A DNA stretch of 64,000 nt from Candidatus Kapaibacterium sp. GTDB lineage: Bacteria; Bacteroidota; Ignavibacteria; Kapaibacteriales; UBA4661. The notes beneath the pieces are model-generated. The model did no database searches, had not been told where the DNA came from, and saw only the letters and a program-made list of their open reading frames with translations. A program made the translations under genes and the position numbers. The stretch covers positions 29,152 through 93,151 of the forward strand of contig JALONG010000039.1 of NCBI GenBank assembly GCA_025455065.1, in the 5' to 3' direction. Of the stretch, positions 55,897-64,000 are shown one piece after another; the first letter of the stretch is position 1; the number at the start of each line of letters is the position of its first letter.

Positions 55897-58089
55897 TTAT
55901 TTCACCACGCGGAGCAGCACGGTTTTTACTCCTTGATTCGTCTGCAAACGGCACGAATACACGCCTTGTGGAAGATTCTCCACTGACCAATTCATCGTGT
56001 ACGTCCCCGATGAACGTTGCCCTTCTTCCAGCACCGCTACGCGCTCTCCAAGCATAGAAAATACTTCTACTTTTACGGGGCTTGCTGCCGATAAGAAATA
56101 CCGAAGGTGTGCGGTGGATGTTGCAGGATTGGGAATTGCCTCAAAGACCGCATTATTATTCATCTGAACGCTGGTCGGAATAAAACCGAATGAACTTGTC
56201 GAAAACCCAACGCCACCTTGCGCAATGACCGCAATAGAGCCTGTCGCTCCCTGTCCAACAACTGCCTGCAACTGCGTCGGCGAAAGCGACGTAAACGACC
56301 GCGCCGGAATACCACCAAAAGTTACGCCCGACACGCCGTTGAAAAATGTGCCGAAGATATTCACCAACGTTCCGGGTCCGCCTTGCGCAGGCGAAAAAAA
56401 CGTGATTGTCGGTGTTCCGGTAAAGGTAAATTGCTGCGAAGCGCTTGTAGAGCCGGTAAGCGTCGTTACGGTGATAGCGCCACTTGCACCGTTGCCCAGC
56501 GTGGCGATAATTTGTGTAGGGCTGCTGACCACAAAATTTTGCGCAGGAATACCACCAAAACTCACGCCTGTAACATTCGTAAAATTCGTACCAATGATAT
56601 TGACGATTGTCCCCACCGAACCGACATTGGGAGAAACAAACGTAATATTCGGCGGCGCAACAAAGGTAAACACTTGCTGCGAAGCCGATGTGCCGCCTGC
56701 TGTCGTGATGCTCACATTGCCTGTCGCCCCGCCTGTGCCAATAACGGCATTTACTTGGGTCGGGCTGACTTGGATAAACGATTGCGCGGGAACGCCACCA
56801 AAAGCGACGGCGCGAGTGCTGTCGAGATTATTTCCGATAATCGTTACCGCCGTGCCTGCTGCGCCTGATTGCGGCGTGATAAATAACACCGATGGCGGCG
56901 GAATAAAGGTAAATCGCTGCGTAGAAGTCGTTGAGCCGACGGGTGTAAAGAGCGTAATTACACCACTTGCGCCGTTACCGAGAAATGCGGTGATTTGCGA
57001 AGCGTTGTTAATGGTGAAGGATGCGGGAATACCGCCAAAACTCACGCCTGTAACGCTTGCGAGGTTTGTGCCGATAATGGTGACTGCCGTTCCTGCGCCA
57101 CCCGTAAGCGGCGAAGCAAACAGCACCGAAGGCTGCGCAACAAAGGTAAAAACTTGCGGCGCAACGGCAATCGCCCCCGCAACGCTTACGGTCACTTGTC
57201 CCGTGCTGCCTTGACCGACTGTTGCCACAATTTGCGAATCATTCACCACACGGAACGACGAAGCCAAAACCCCGCCAAACAGCACGGATTGTGCATTGGA
57301 GAGGTTGCGCCCCGTAATTATTACTTCTGTTCCGGCAGTGCCGATTTGCGGTATGATAGAGGTTACTTGCGGCTGCGCTTGTACTGCGGCAAAGGCGCGA
57401 AGCGCCGTTACGCGCCCGCATTGGTCATTGAAGGTAAAAGTTGTTGCGGTAGTAATTCCTGCCGGAGCGCCAAAAAATCGGATGCTGAGTTGTGCCTGTC
57501 CGTTGGGCGGCACAATAGGCGGATTCACAGCATCGAGCGCAAAAGCGCCGGAAAATTGCGGTGTGGGGATTTGCAAGGGCAATGTGCCTGTGTTGGTCAG
57601 CAAGACCGTTGTTGTCGTGGGGGTATTGATAGGAACGTTGTTCAAAACGATGCTTGTTGTGGAAAGCACAAAGCCCGAAGAATCACGCTGCGCTGTCAAG
57701 GGAATAGTATTGATGCCCCCTACAGCGTTGAGCGCATTTGACGCAAAAACCAGTGCGGCATTGATGTTCCCGATGCGGCTAGGGTTGTAAGCAATCACCA
57801 CAGCTTGCGTAGCGCCCGGAACGATGAAAACATTGTTGAGCGGGCTGATATTCACCGGAGAAACAATACTAAAATCCGCATTGGTAGGGCTTACCGCCGC
57901 ACCGGAGAGAATGATTGCCGCAGTGCCTGTATTGGTTATGGCTATGGTTGTCGTAACGGTGCCGCTTGTGCAGACAAGATTACCAAAATTAAGCGACTGC
58001 GGCGCAGAAAAGACCTGAGCCGGCAAAGGTAGTCTGCACGAAAGCACCGCAAAAAGCGCAATGCAAAGCCATCGGAAGCAAGTATTCAT
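55897..58089 (-). CDS. secreted IPT/TIG-repeat protein with T9SS sorting domain
   Basis: Repeated P.I.FVSPN.GSVGTIVNIIGTNFTNVTGVSFGGIPA units (5 or more); C-terminus IPNPATSTAHLRYFLSAASPVKVEVFSMLGERVAVLEEGQRSSGTYTMNW. Confidence 0.92.
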   Translation of the reverse strand: MNTCFRWLCIALFAVLSCRLPLPAQVFSAPQSLNFGNLVCTSGTVTTTIAITNTGTAAIILSGAAVSPTNADFSIVSPVNISPLNNVFIVPGATQAVVIAYNPSRIGNINAALVFASNALNAVGGINTIPLTAQRDSSGFVLSTTSIVLNNVPINTPTTTTVLLTNTGTLPLQIPTPQFSGAFALDAVNPPIVPPNGQAQLSIRFFGAPAGITTATTFTFNDQCGRVTALRAFAAVQAQPQVTSIIPQIGTAGTEVIITGRNLSNAQSVLFGGVLASSFRVVNDSQIVATVGQGSTGQVTVSVAGAIAVAPQVFTFVAQPSVLFASPLTGGAGTAVTIIGTNLASVTGVSFGGIPASFTINNASQITAFLGNGASGVITLFTPVGSTTSTQRFTFIPPPSVLFITPQSGAAGTAVTIIGNNLDSTRAVAFGGVPAQSFIQVSPTQVNAVIGTGGATGNVSITTAGGTSASQQVFTFVAPPNITFVSPNVGSVGTIVNIIGTNFTNVTGVSFGGIPAQNFVVSSPTQIIATLGNGASGAITVTTLTGSTSASQQFTFTGTPTITFFSPAQGGPGTLVNIFGTFFNGVSGVTFGGIPARSFTSLSPTQLQAVVGQGATGSIAVIAQGGVGFSTSSFGFIPTSVQMNNNAVFEAIPNPATSTAHLRYFLSAASPVKVEVFSMLGERVAVLEEGQRSSGTYTMNWSVENLPQGVYSCRLQTNQGVKTVLLRVVK

Positions 58090-58241
58090 AGTTCTGAAAA
58101 ACAAAAAAGAGGTTGCTGTTTTTGGGCGTAATCATGCAAGAATTATGCCAGAGTTGTGGTGTTTCAAAGACCGCACAGATGCTTGTTTGGCAGCAATCCC
58201 ATGTTGAAGAATAATGTTCAGTATCTCACTTTGAAGCAGCA

Positions 58242-58288
58242 TAAAAAAAACGAGACTCTCGCTCCGAAAGTAAGGAACGAGAGTCTCG
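58242..58288 (-). terminator. rho-independent terminator of the desaturase gene
   Basis: CGAGACTCTCGCTCC / GGAACGAGAGTCTCG with A8 on the + strand (T8 on -). Confidence 0.9.
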
Positions 58289-58317
58289 CTGTTATACGTG
58301 TTTTTTTGAGGTACAAA

Positions 58318-59244
58318 TTACACTTCTTCTGCCACCGCAAGTGGTTTTATGTTCGGAACAGCAGTCACGACGCGGGGTTGCGGGATTGCTTGAAGATGCT
58401 GCGGTTGGTTTTTAATCCATGACTCATGGTGTGAATCCAGCAAATGCTTGGGTACCGGACGCAAATCCCAGACCAAACCTACCCACGAGAGCATTTTCAG
58501 CGTATAGTAGGTAATATCATATTCCCACCAGAAAAATCCGTTACGGGCGGACGATTGAAAACGGTGGTGATTATTGTGCCAACCTTCGCCCAGCGTAATA
58601 ATCGCCAAGATAGGGTTGTTGCGGCTTGTGTCGGTGGTAACGTACCGTTGCTTGCCCCACGTATGGGATAGTGAGTTAATCGTAAAGGTACCATGCCAAC
58701 AAAGAACCGTGCTGATGCACAATCCCCAAACCAAACCCGGAATGCCGGCAATTAAGAACATTGCCACACCCCATACAGTGGGCGGAACAAGAAAATATTT
58801 ATTCAACCACACAAGTTCGGGATAGCGCATCAAATCACGGACGTAATGCTCTTCGGTGTGATTGTTTTCATTACTCAAAATCCAACCGACGTGCGACCAC
58901 CAAAAGCCGTCTTGCGGCGAATGGGTGTCGTCCTCCATGTCGGAGTGTGAGTGATGATGACGGTGGTGGGAAGCCCACCAAATCACGCCTTTTTGTGCCG
59001 ATGTCATCGCTAAAAATGCAATGACAAACTGAAACCAACGACTTGTGGAGTAGGTGCGGTGCGAGAAATAGCGATGATAACCGCCCGTTACGCCGAACAT
59101 ACGCACGACGTAGCCGACAAATGCCAACGCTACATACCACCACGAAAACTCAGTAAAAAATGCGGCAAAACATCCGACATGGATTGCCCAAAAGGGCCAC
59201 GTCATTGGTCGGAAAAAATAGCCCGCAGAGTGCTTCTGTTTCAT
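58318..59244 (-). CDS. acyl-CoA/acyl-lipid delta-9-type fatty acid desaturase
   Basis: GGYHRYFSHRTYSTSRW, WWASHHRHHHSHSDMEDD, LGEGWHNNHHRFQSSARNGFFWWEYD. Confidence 0.94.
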   Translation of the reverse strand: MKQKHSAGYFFRPMTWPFWAIHVGCFAAFFTEFSWWYVALAFVGYVVRMFGVTGGYHRYFSHRTYSTSRWFQFVIAFLAMTSAQKGVIWWASHHRHHHSHSDMEDDTHSPQDGFWWSHVGWILSNENNHTEEHYVRDLMRYPELVWLNKYFLVPPTVWGVAMFLIAGIPGLVWGLCISTVLCWHGTFTINSLSHTWGKQRYVTTDTSRNNPILAIITLGEGWHNNHHRFQSSARNGFFWWEYDITYYTLKMLSWVGLVWDLRPVPKHLLDSHHESWIKNQPQHLQAIPQPRVVTAVPNIKPLAVAEEV

Positions 59245-59657
59245 GAAGCCTGCCCTCAGTATGTGAAACAACAGTAGTTGAAGTATAAAACGCCAACAAC
59301 CGAAGAGGGCTTTCGCACGAGACTTTTGGGGCAGTCTGTCCCGCCGGAACTCGCCCATATCGCAATATGAACGGGAAACGACGGCTAAAAGGCTGTACAA
59401 AAAGTTTCTGCGAAAATCCTTAGTTCGGTGTGAAGTTTTCAAAGAGGAGGTTTTTGGGTGCTTGACAAACCTTCGTATGCCAAACATTTAGAACGAAACT
59501 ACGAAAATACGTTCTTTTTGTGCGAACTGCAAGGGTAAAAATTGGCTCGTGGCAAAATAAAGATGAATTTGTCTTGAATGTGTCTGCTCAGTCGTCGCCT
59601 CCGAGATTATTCGGAGATTGAGGTGACAGAGATCTTTTTGGATAAAATTCATGTGTG

Positions 59658-61010
59658 TTATTGAACATTCTCCTCACCGCCAAGTTCAACAAAACCGTAT
59701 TCCCGCAATTTTCTGTACAGCGTCCGCTCACTAATGCCCAAAGCGTCGGCTGTTTGTCGGCGATTTCCCTCAAAACGGCTCAACGCTGCACCAATTAAGC
59801 GTTTTTCAACTTCGTGCATCGTCAAAGGAAAATCTGCGGTATCATTGCTTACATGGTACTGGTCGGTGCTTGCTCGCGGCACAATCGTTGTTTCGGAGTG
59901 TTCTTCATGGTTTTGCGTCAGAACGGCATCTTTGAGTTCTGCCATTTCGCCGCGCAGTAGCGCCACTTCTCGCGCCAAGTCCACCAGCGCTTTGTACACC
60001 AATTCGCGTTCCAACTGCTCCGGCGTTTTTCCCGAAATTTGGAAAAGTGCTGAGGAAGGAGAATATGGCAAGGCAAGCGTAGAAGCGGTGTTGGGGGCAG
60101 GTGGCAAGGCGGCAAATGTAGGACGTTCCCGCGCTGCTGTGGTAACATACTCATCAACCGCAGGAAGTATCAATGTTTCAGCGTTGTCGGCTGTAAGCGT
60201 TGCAGATGGCTGCTTGAGCGCACGGGGCAGATAGCCGCGTAGCGATTCAATCGTGATATACCGCCCTTTTTCCAATGTAACAACCGTTTCAATCAAATTC
60301 CGCAATTCTCGGATATTCCCCGCCCAAGGCATATTTGCAAGAAGTTCGAGCGCTTCGGTGCTGATTCCTTCGTAATTAGCACTGTTTTTTAGCGCAGTAC
60401 GTGTTCCGAAATACGCAATAAGTTCGGGAATATCTTCACGATGTTCCCGAAGCGGCGGTATTTCGATGCGTACAGAGTTTAAGCGATAAAAAAGGTCTGT
60501 GCGGAAGGCTCCGGCGGCGACTTCTTCCTCCAAACGTCTGTTTGTCGCGGCGATAATACGGACATCGGTTTTCAGCACATCAGGCGAACCTAAGCGGGAA
60601 AATTCACCGGATTCCAGCACACGTAGCAATTTTACTTGTGTTCCAAGCGGCATTTCACCTAATTCATCCAAAAACATTGTGCCTTTGTCCGCCGCTTCAA
60701 AAAAGCCTTTACGTTGCTCCGTAGCGCCTGTGTATGCGCCTTTTTCGCTACCGAAAAGTTCCGATTCCAAAAGCGTTTCCGGTATCGCTCCGCAATTTAG
60801 GCTCACAAGGCGCTCTTTGCGGCGTTTGCTAAGGCTGTGAATGGCACGGGCAAACACTTCTTTGCCCGTGCCGGATTCACCTGTAATAAGCACACATAAA
60901 TCCGTCGGCGCAACTTGTCGAACACGCTCAATCACCTCTTGCATTATCTGCGAAGAGCCGATAATACCTAGGCTGGTGGGCGGGGCGCTATGAACGGGAT
61001 GCGTACTCAA
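59658..61010 (-). CDS. sigma-54-dependent transcriptional activator (AAA+, Fis-type HTH), no receiver domain
   Basis: LITGESGTGKEVFARAIH, GAYTGATEQRKGFFEAADKGTMFLDELGEMPL, C-terminal GNRRQTADALGISERTLYRKLREYG. Confidence 0.95.
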   Translation of the reverse strand: MSTHPVHSAPPTSLGIIGSSQIMQEVIERVRQVAPTDLCVLITGESGTGKEVFARAIHSLSKRRKERLVSLNCGAIPETLLESELFGSEKGAYTGATEQRKGFFEAADKGTMFLDELGEMPLGTQVKLLRVLESGEFSRLGSPDVLKTDVRIIAATNRRLEEEVAAGAFRTDLFYRLNSVRIEIPPLREHREDIPELIAYFGTRTALKNSANYEGISTEALELLANMPWAGNIRELRNLIETVVTLEKGRYITIESLRGYLPRALKQPSATLTADNAETLILPAVDEYVTTAARERPTFAALPPAPNTASTLALPYSPSSALFQISGKTPEQLERELVYKALVDLAREVALLRGEMAELKDAVLTQNHEEHSETTIVPRASTDQYHVSNDTADFPLTMHEVEKRLIGAALSRFEGNRRQTADALGISERTLYRKLREYGFVELGGEENVQ

Positions 61011-61045
61011 ACAATGGTCAAACTGTATTTGACGTGCCGAAATTT

Positions 61046-63475
61046 TTACTCTTTTACTGATGATTCTAACGCCGTTTCCTCCGCATGATCCTTTGCAGAA
61101 CGAGGTTTGATTACCTCTGCAAGTTCTTCGCGGCGGCGAACAATCGCTACAAAAAAACCTGCCACCATAAAAATCACGCCGCCCCAGACCAGATTGATGA
61201 AGGGCTTATAGGAAAGTTCAATCGTGAAAACTTCTCGCGGTACTGTCTGTGGCTTGCTCGAATCCGCAAACGCCAGCACTGCTTGAGATTTGGAAAGATT
61301 TTCTTTATTAGCGACGATGCGCTGGAACGCTATAAAATACTTGGTTCCGGGGATATTGTACGGTTCTTGTTTTTGCGCAGCCACATTTCCAGCAATACCT
61401 TCTTTGCCTTGGAATGTCGTGTAAAGCGCTTGTATGCTGGTGTCTGTGCCGTTTGGCGTGCGGTGAACAATTTCAATAATCGCTCCCAAGCGCAGATTAT
61501 CAGGGTTTGCGCCGCTTTGCATTGCGCCCATTGCTTGCGACATATCGAACTTTTTCAATAACACCGTGTACGTGCTGTCAAGCGGCATTGTTACAGGCGT
61601 TTCTTTGTTAATGACGGCACTTGGTGCTTCGCCTTCGGTTTCGATTGCTTTTGGCGAAACGTACATATCGCTCGTGAGCGTCCATTTGATGCCGGGTTCG
61701 AGGAAGGCAGATTGGCGCTTGTTAAAATCGCTCCAATACAGCACCGGCGCTACAACGTGTTCTTTGCCGTCTTTTTCCAGAGCAACGTAGTATTTGTATT
61801 TTTCGCGGTCTTTGTAATCTTTCTCGACTTGTTCGCGTCCGACGTACATGATTTTGTAGCCCATAGCCTGCTTTGCTACGCCTTGCGGCAACGAAATGTG
61901 TTCGGTCAAGGAATAGCGCGATGTTGCGACAATCCCCAAAAACAAGAGCGCAATGCCGAAATGCGAAATAAACGCGCCTGAATGTTGCGGCTTGGCGCGA
62001 AGCAGGCGCACTGCCATTTCGGTATTGGTGAAGAGTGCAAAAAACGAACCGAACACAAGCGCCAAATACGCGGGGTCATGCACACCAAACGCTGCCGTAA
62101 TCCCGCTTGCGACGATTGCCAAACCAGCCGGAATCATCAAACTTTTGCGAAACTGCTCGGCTGTGGTGGAGCGCCAGCGAAGCAGGATTGATGCACCATT
62201 GACGAAGGCAACGATGATAACAAGCGGCAAGTGCATTTTGTTGTAGTACGAAATATCAATCGCCACTTTCGGCTGTTTCAGCACTTCCAAGACAATGGGC
62301 CAACTTGTGCCGATGGTGACGATGATTGCACTGGAAAGCGTTAATGCGGCTCCGATAGACAACGCAAATTCGCGGGAAGTCGGATTAAAGTTTGCTTTGG
62401 AAGCGCTTATATCCTTTCTCCGCATAAATAAAATACCGAAGCCTAATGCCGCAAAAACCACAATAAACATGAGGAGCAGGATGTAGGCAAACAAGCCCGG
62501 ATCTACAAACGAGTGAACCGATGTATCGCCCAGAATACCGCTTCGTGTGAGGAATGTGGAGTACAGCACCATGAGAAATGTCATTATCGCCAGCACGAGA
62601 TTGGTGCGCACCAAACCGCGTGTTTTCTTTTGCGTAAGCATCGTGTGAACAAGCGCCACTGCGACGAGCCAAGGAATCAGCGAGGAATTTTCTACCGGGT
62701 CCCAACCCCAAAACCCGCCCCAGCCCAAGGTTTCATATGCCCAAAAGCCGCCAAGCATAATACCAAAGCCCAGCACAGCCGTTCCAAACAGCACCCAAGG
62801 CAGTGAGACGCTTATCCAATTATGATAATCCCGCTTCAGCAATGCGCCCATTGCAAAGGCAAAGGGAACGGACATTGAGGCAAAGCCCGTGAAGAGAATT
62901 GGCGGGTGAATGGTAATCCACAAATTTTGCAAGAGCGGATTTAAGCCTTTGCCATTTTGCGGCATAAAACCTTGCGTTACGCCGTCTTTAGCAAAGGATT
63001 CCCACACAAACGCGAAGGGGCTTTTTGCAACAAGCATCAGCGTCAAAAAGACCAGAATTAAGCCGTAAAATGCCATAACCTCGCCTTCGTACTTGTGTTT
63101 GCGCACGTAGGGCAGTAGGCTGATTCCGATTGTCGCCACAAGCACCGTCCACAGCGTAAAGCTGCCTTCCTGCCCCGCATAGAACGTCGCCACCAAGAGC
63201 GGTTTGGAAAGTTCGCGGGAAGAATGTCCCCAAACGTAGGTGTAGCGGAAATCGTGCGTGAGAATGTTGTAAAGCTGGTAGGCGGATAATATCAACATTC
63301 CGGCAAAAATTGTTACGAAAAATATCCGCCCTATGCGGCGAAATTCCTCTTGCCAAGCCTCGCCGCGACCTGCATAGAGCGACAAGAAATATGCGCCCGA
63401 CGAGACAATCGCCGATGCAAAAAGCAAATTGACGAAGTATTGGGAAAAATATCCTGCTATGGTGGTGATGTCCAT
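61046..63475 (-). CDS. CcmF/CcsA-family cytochrome c heme lyase
   Basis: TLGWGGFWGWDPVENSSLIPWLVAVALVHTML (WWD domain); multi-TM; NLWITIHPPILFTGFAS. Confidence 0.93.
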   Translation of the reverse strand: MDITTIAGYFSQYFVNLLFASAIVSSGAYFLSLYAGRGEAWQEEFRRIGRIFFVTIFAGMLILSAYQLYNILTHDFRYTYVWGHSSRELSKPLLVATFYAGQEGSFTLWTVLVATIGISLLPYVRKHKYEGEVMAFYGLILVFLTLMLVAKSPFAFVWESFAKDGVTQGFMPQNGKGLNPLLQNLWITIHPPILFTGFASMSVPFAFAMGALLKRDYHNWISVSLPWVLFGTAVLGFGIMLGGFWAYETLGWGGFWGWDPVENSSLIPWLVAVALVHTMLTQKKTRGLVRTNLVLAIMTFLMVLYSTFLTRSGILGDTSVHSFVDPGLFAYILLLMFIVVFAALGFGILFMRRKDISASKANFNPTSREFALSIGAALTLSSAIIVTIGTSWPIVLEVLKQPKVAIDISYYNKMHLPLVIIVAFVNGASILLRWRSTTAEQFRKSLMIPAGLAIVASGITAAFGVHDPAYLALVFGSFFALFTNTEMAVRLLRAKPQHSGAFISHFGIALLFLGIVATSRYSLTEHISLPQGVAKQAMGYKIMYVGREQVEKDYKDREKYKYYVALEKDGKEHVVAPVLYWSDFNKRQSAFLEPGIKWTLTSDMYVSPKAIETEGEAPSAVINKETPVTMPLDSTYTVLLKKFDMSQAMGAMQSGANPDNLRLGAIIEIVHRTPNGTDTSIQALYTTFQGKEGIAGNVAAQKQEPYNIPGTKYFIAFQRIVANKENLSKSQAVLAFADSSKPQTVPREVFTIELSYKPFINLVWGGVIFMVAGFFVAIVRRREELAEVIKPRSAKDHAEETALESSVKE

Positions 63476-63515
63476 GGTGATAGCTGTTGAAAAGCGTAAA
63501 ATAATAGAGGGGAAA

Positions 63516-63752
63516 CTATGCGTGTTCAACATCGCCGAAAGTCGCAATTTCTAATGCCTCGACAATTTCTTTTTGATGAATATTGATACCTGCAAGAGCA
63601 TAAAGGATATGAACTTGGTCTAAGGAAATATCGTCTCGCCGATATGCCCACGTAATTTGACCAAGCAAAATATACCGAGCCGTGTCCGATAGTATATTGT
63701 GATACTGTGCAGTTTCAATAATTTCTTTAAGGTAGAGAAAATCGCTGTCCAT
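63516..63752 (-). CDS. small hypothetical protein (78 aa)
   Basis: Complete ORF MDSDFLYLKEIIETAQYHNILSDTARYILLGQITWAYRRDDISLDQVHIL... Confidence 0.55.
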   Translation of the reverse strand: MDSDFLYLKEIIETAQYHNILSDTARYILLGQITWAYRRDDISLDQVHILYALAGINIHQKEIVEALEIATFGDVEHA

Positions 63753-64000
63753 TGATAAATTCCTTTCGTGTAATTGTTTCCATTATACCTTCAACCGTTA
63801 ATACACTAATTACTTGCAATCTATCAAATTCCATGTCATTGAGTAGCGCAACTCGTACACCTTGATTCACAAAATCAGCAAAAGCAGACTTATTAGCAAT
63901 ATACTTTAGTACCTAACGATTTTTCTTTCTCAAACGTCATATTCCAGAATCCCAGTTTTTAAGAGACTTGCAGAGAGCTATGACATCACGAGAAGGATTG

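Noticed and set aside
56225-57214. 329-aa plus-strand ORF (and neighbours 56218-56868, 56995-57741)
   Set aside because: Antisense to the IPT/TIG-repeat gene; valine/proline-rich periodic sequence reflects the sense-strand repeats.
63727-63940. Minus-strand coding-like frame ...ADFVNQGVRVALLNDMEFDRLQVISVLTVEGIMETI... upstream of the 78-aa ORF
   Set aside because: No ATG in a sensible position and two in-frame stops upstream; it may be a short GTG-start gene or a decayed gene cut by the window edge, but I cannot decide.
1-64000. CRISPR arrays, rRNA, tRNA, prophage structural genes
   Set aside because: No regularly spaced repeats, no rRNA signatures, no cloverleaf recognised by eye and no capsid, tail or integrase motifs; dispersed repeats here are not regularly spaced.

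Overview
The window reads as chromosomal sequence from an FCB-group (Bacteroidota/Chlorobi/Ignavibacteria-like) bacterium. This rests on type IX secretion (T9SS)-like C-terminal sorting domains on several secreted proteins and TAnnTTTG promoter -7 boxes; the taxonomy is inference. About 43 protein genes are supportable. Many are housekeeping or metabolic: ppc, murE, tpiA, dprA, a UvrD/PcrA-type helicase, acyl-CoA carboxylase beta, LptC-like, CcmF-like heme lyase, a sigma-54 activator and two desaturase-fold enzymes. Others are large secreted or surface proteins: an M12B-type metalloprotease, a CUB/BNR-like protein, an IPT/TIG-repeat protein and an alpha-2-macroglobulin. I recognised no rRNA, tRNA or CRISPR array. 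The least ordinary stretch is ~17.9-20.7 kb. It holds four compact perfect hairpins just upstream of a GNAT-like gene, a 25-bp promoter repeat used twice, and an MNT/HEPN toxin-antitoxin pair lying between a duplicated, diverged 3' end of the neighbouring uvrD-like gene. A second theme is a dispersed palindromic repeat GCACAGACA-N4-TGTCTGTGC (7 clear copies). Two of its doublets are REPIN-like and bracket murE. No search or folding software was run; all family names come from motif recognition.
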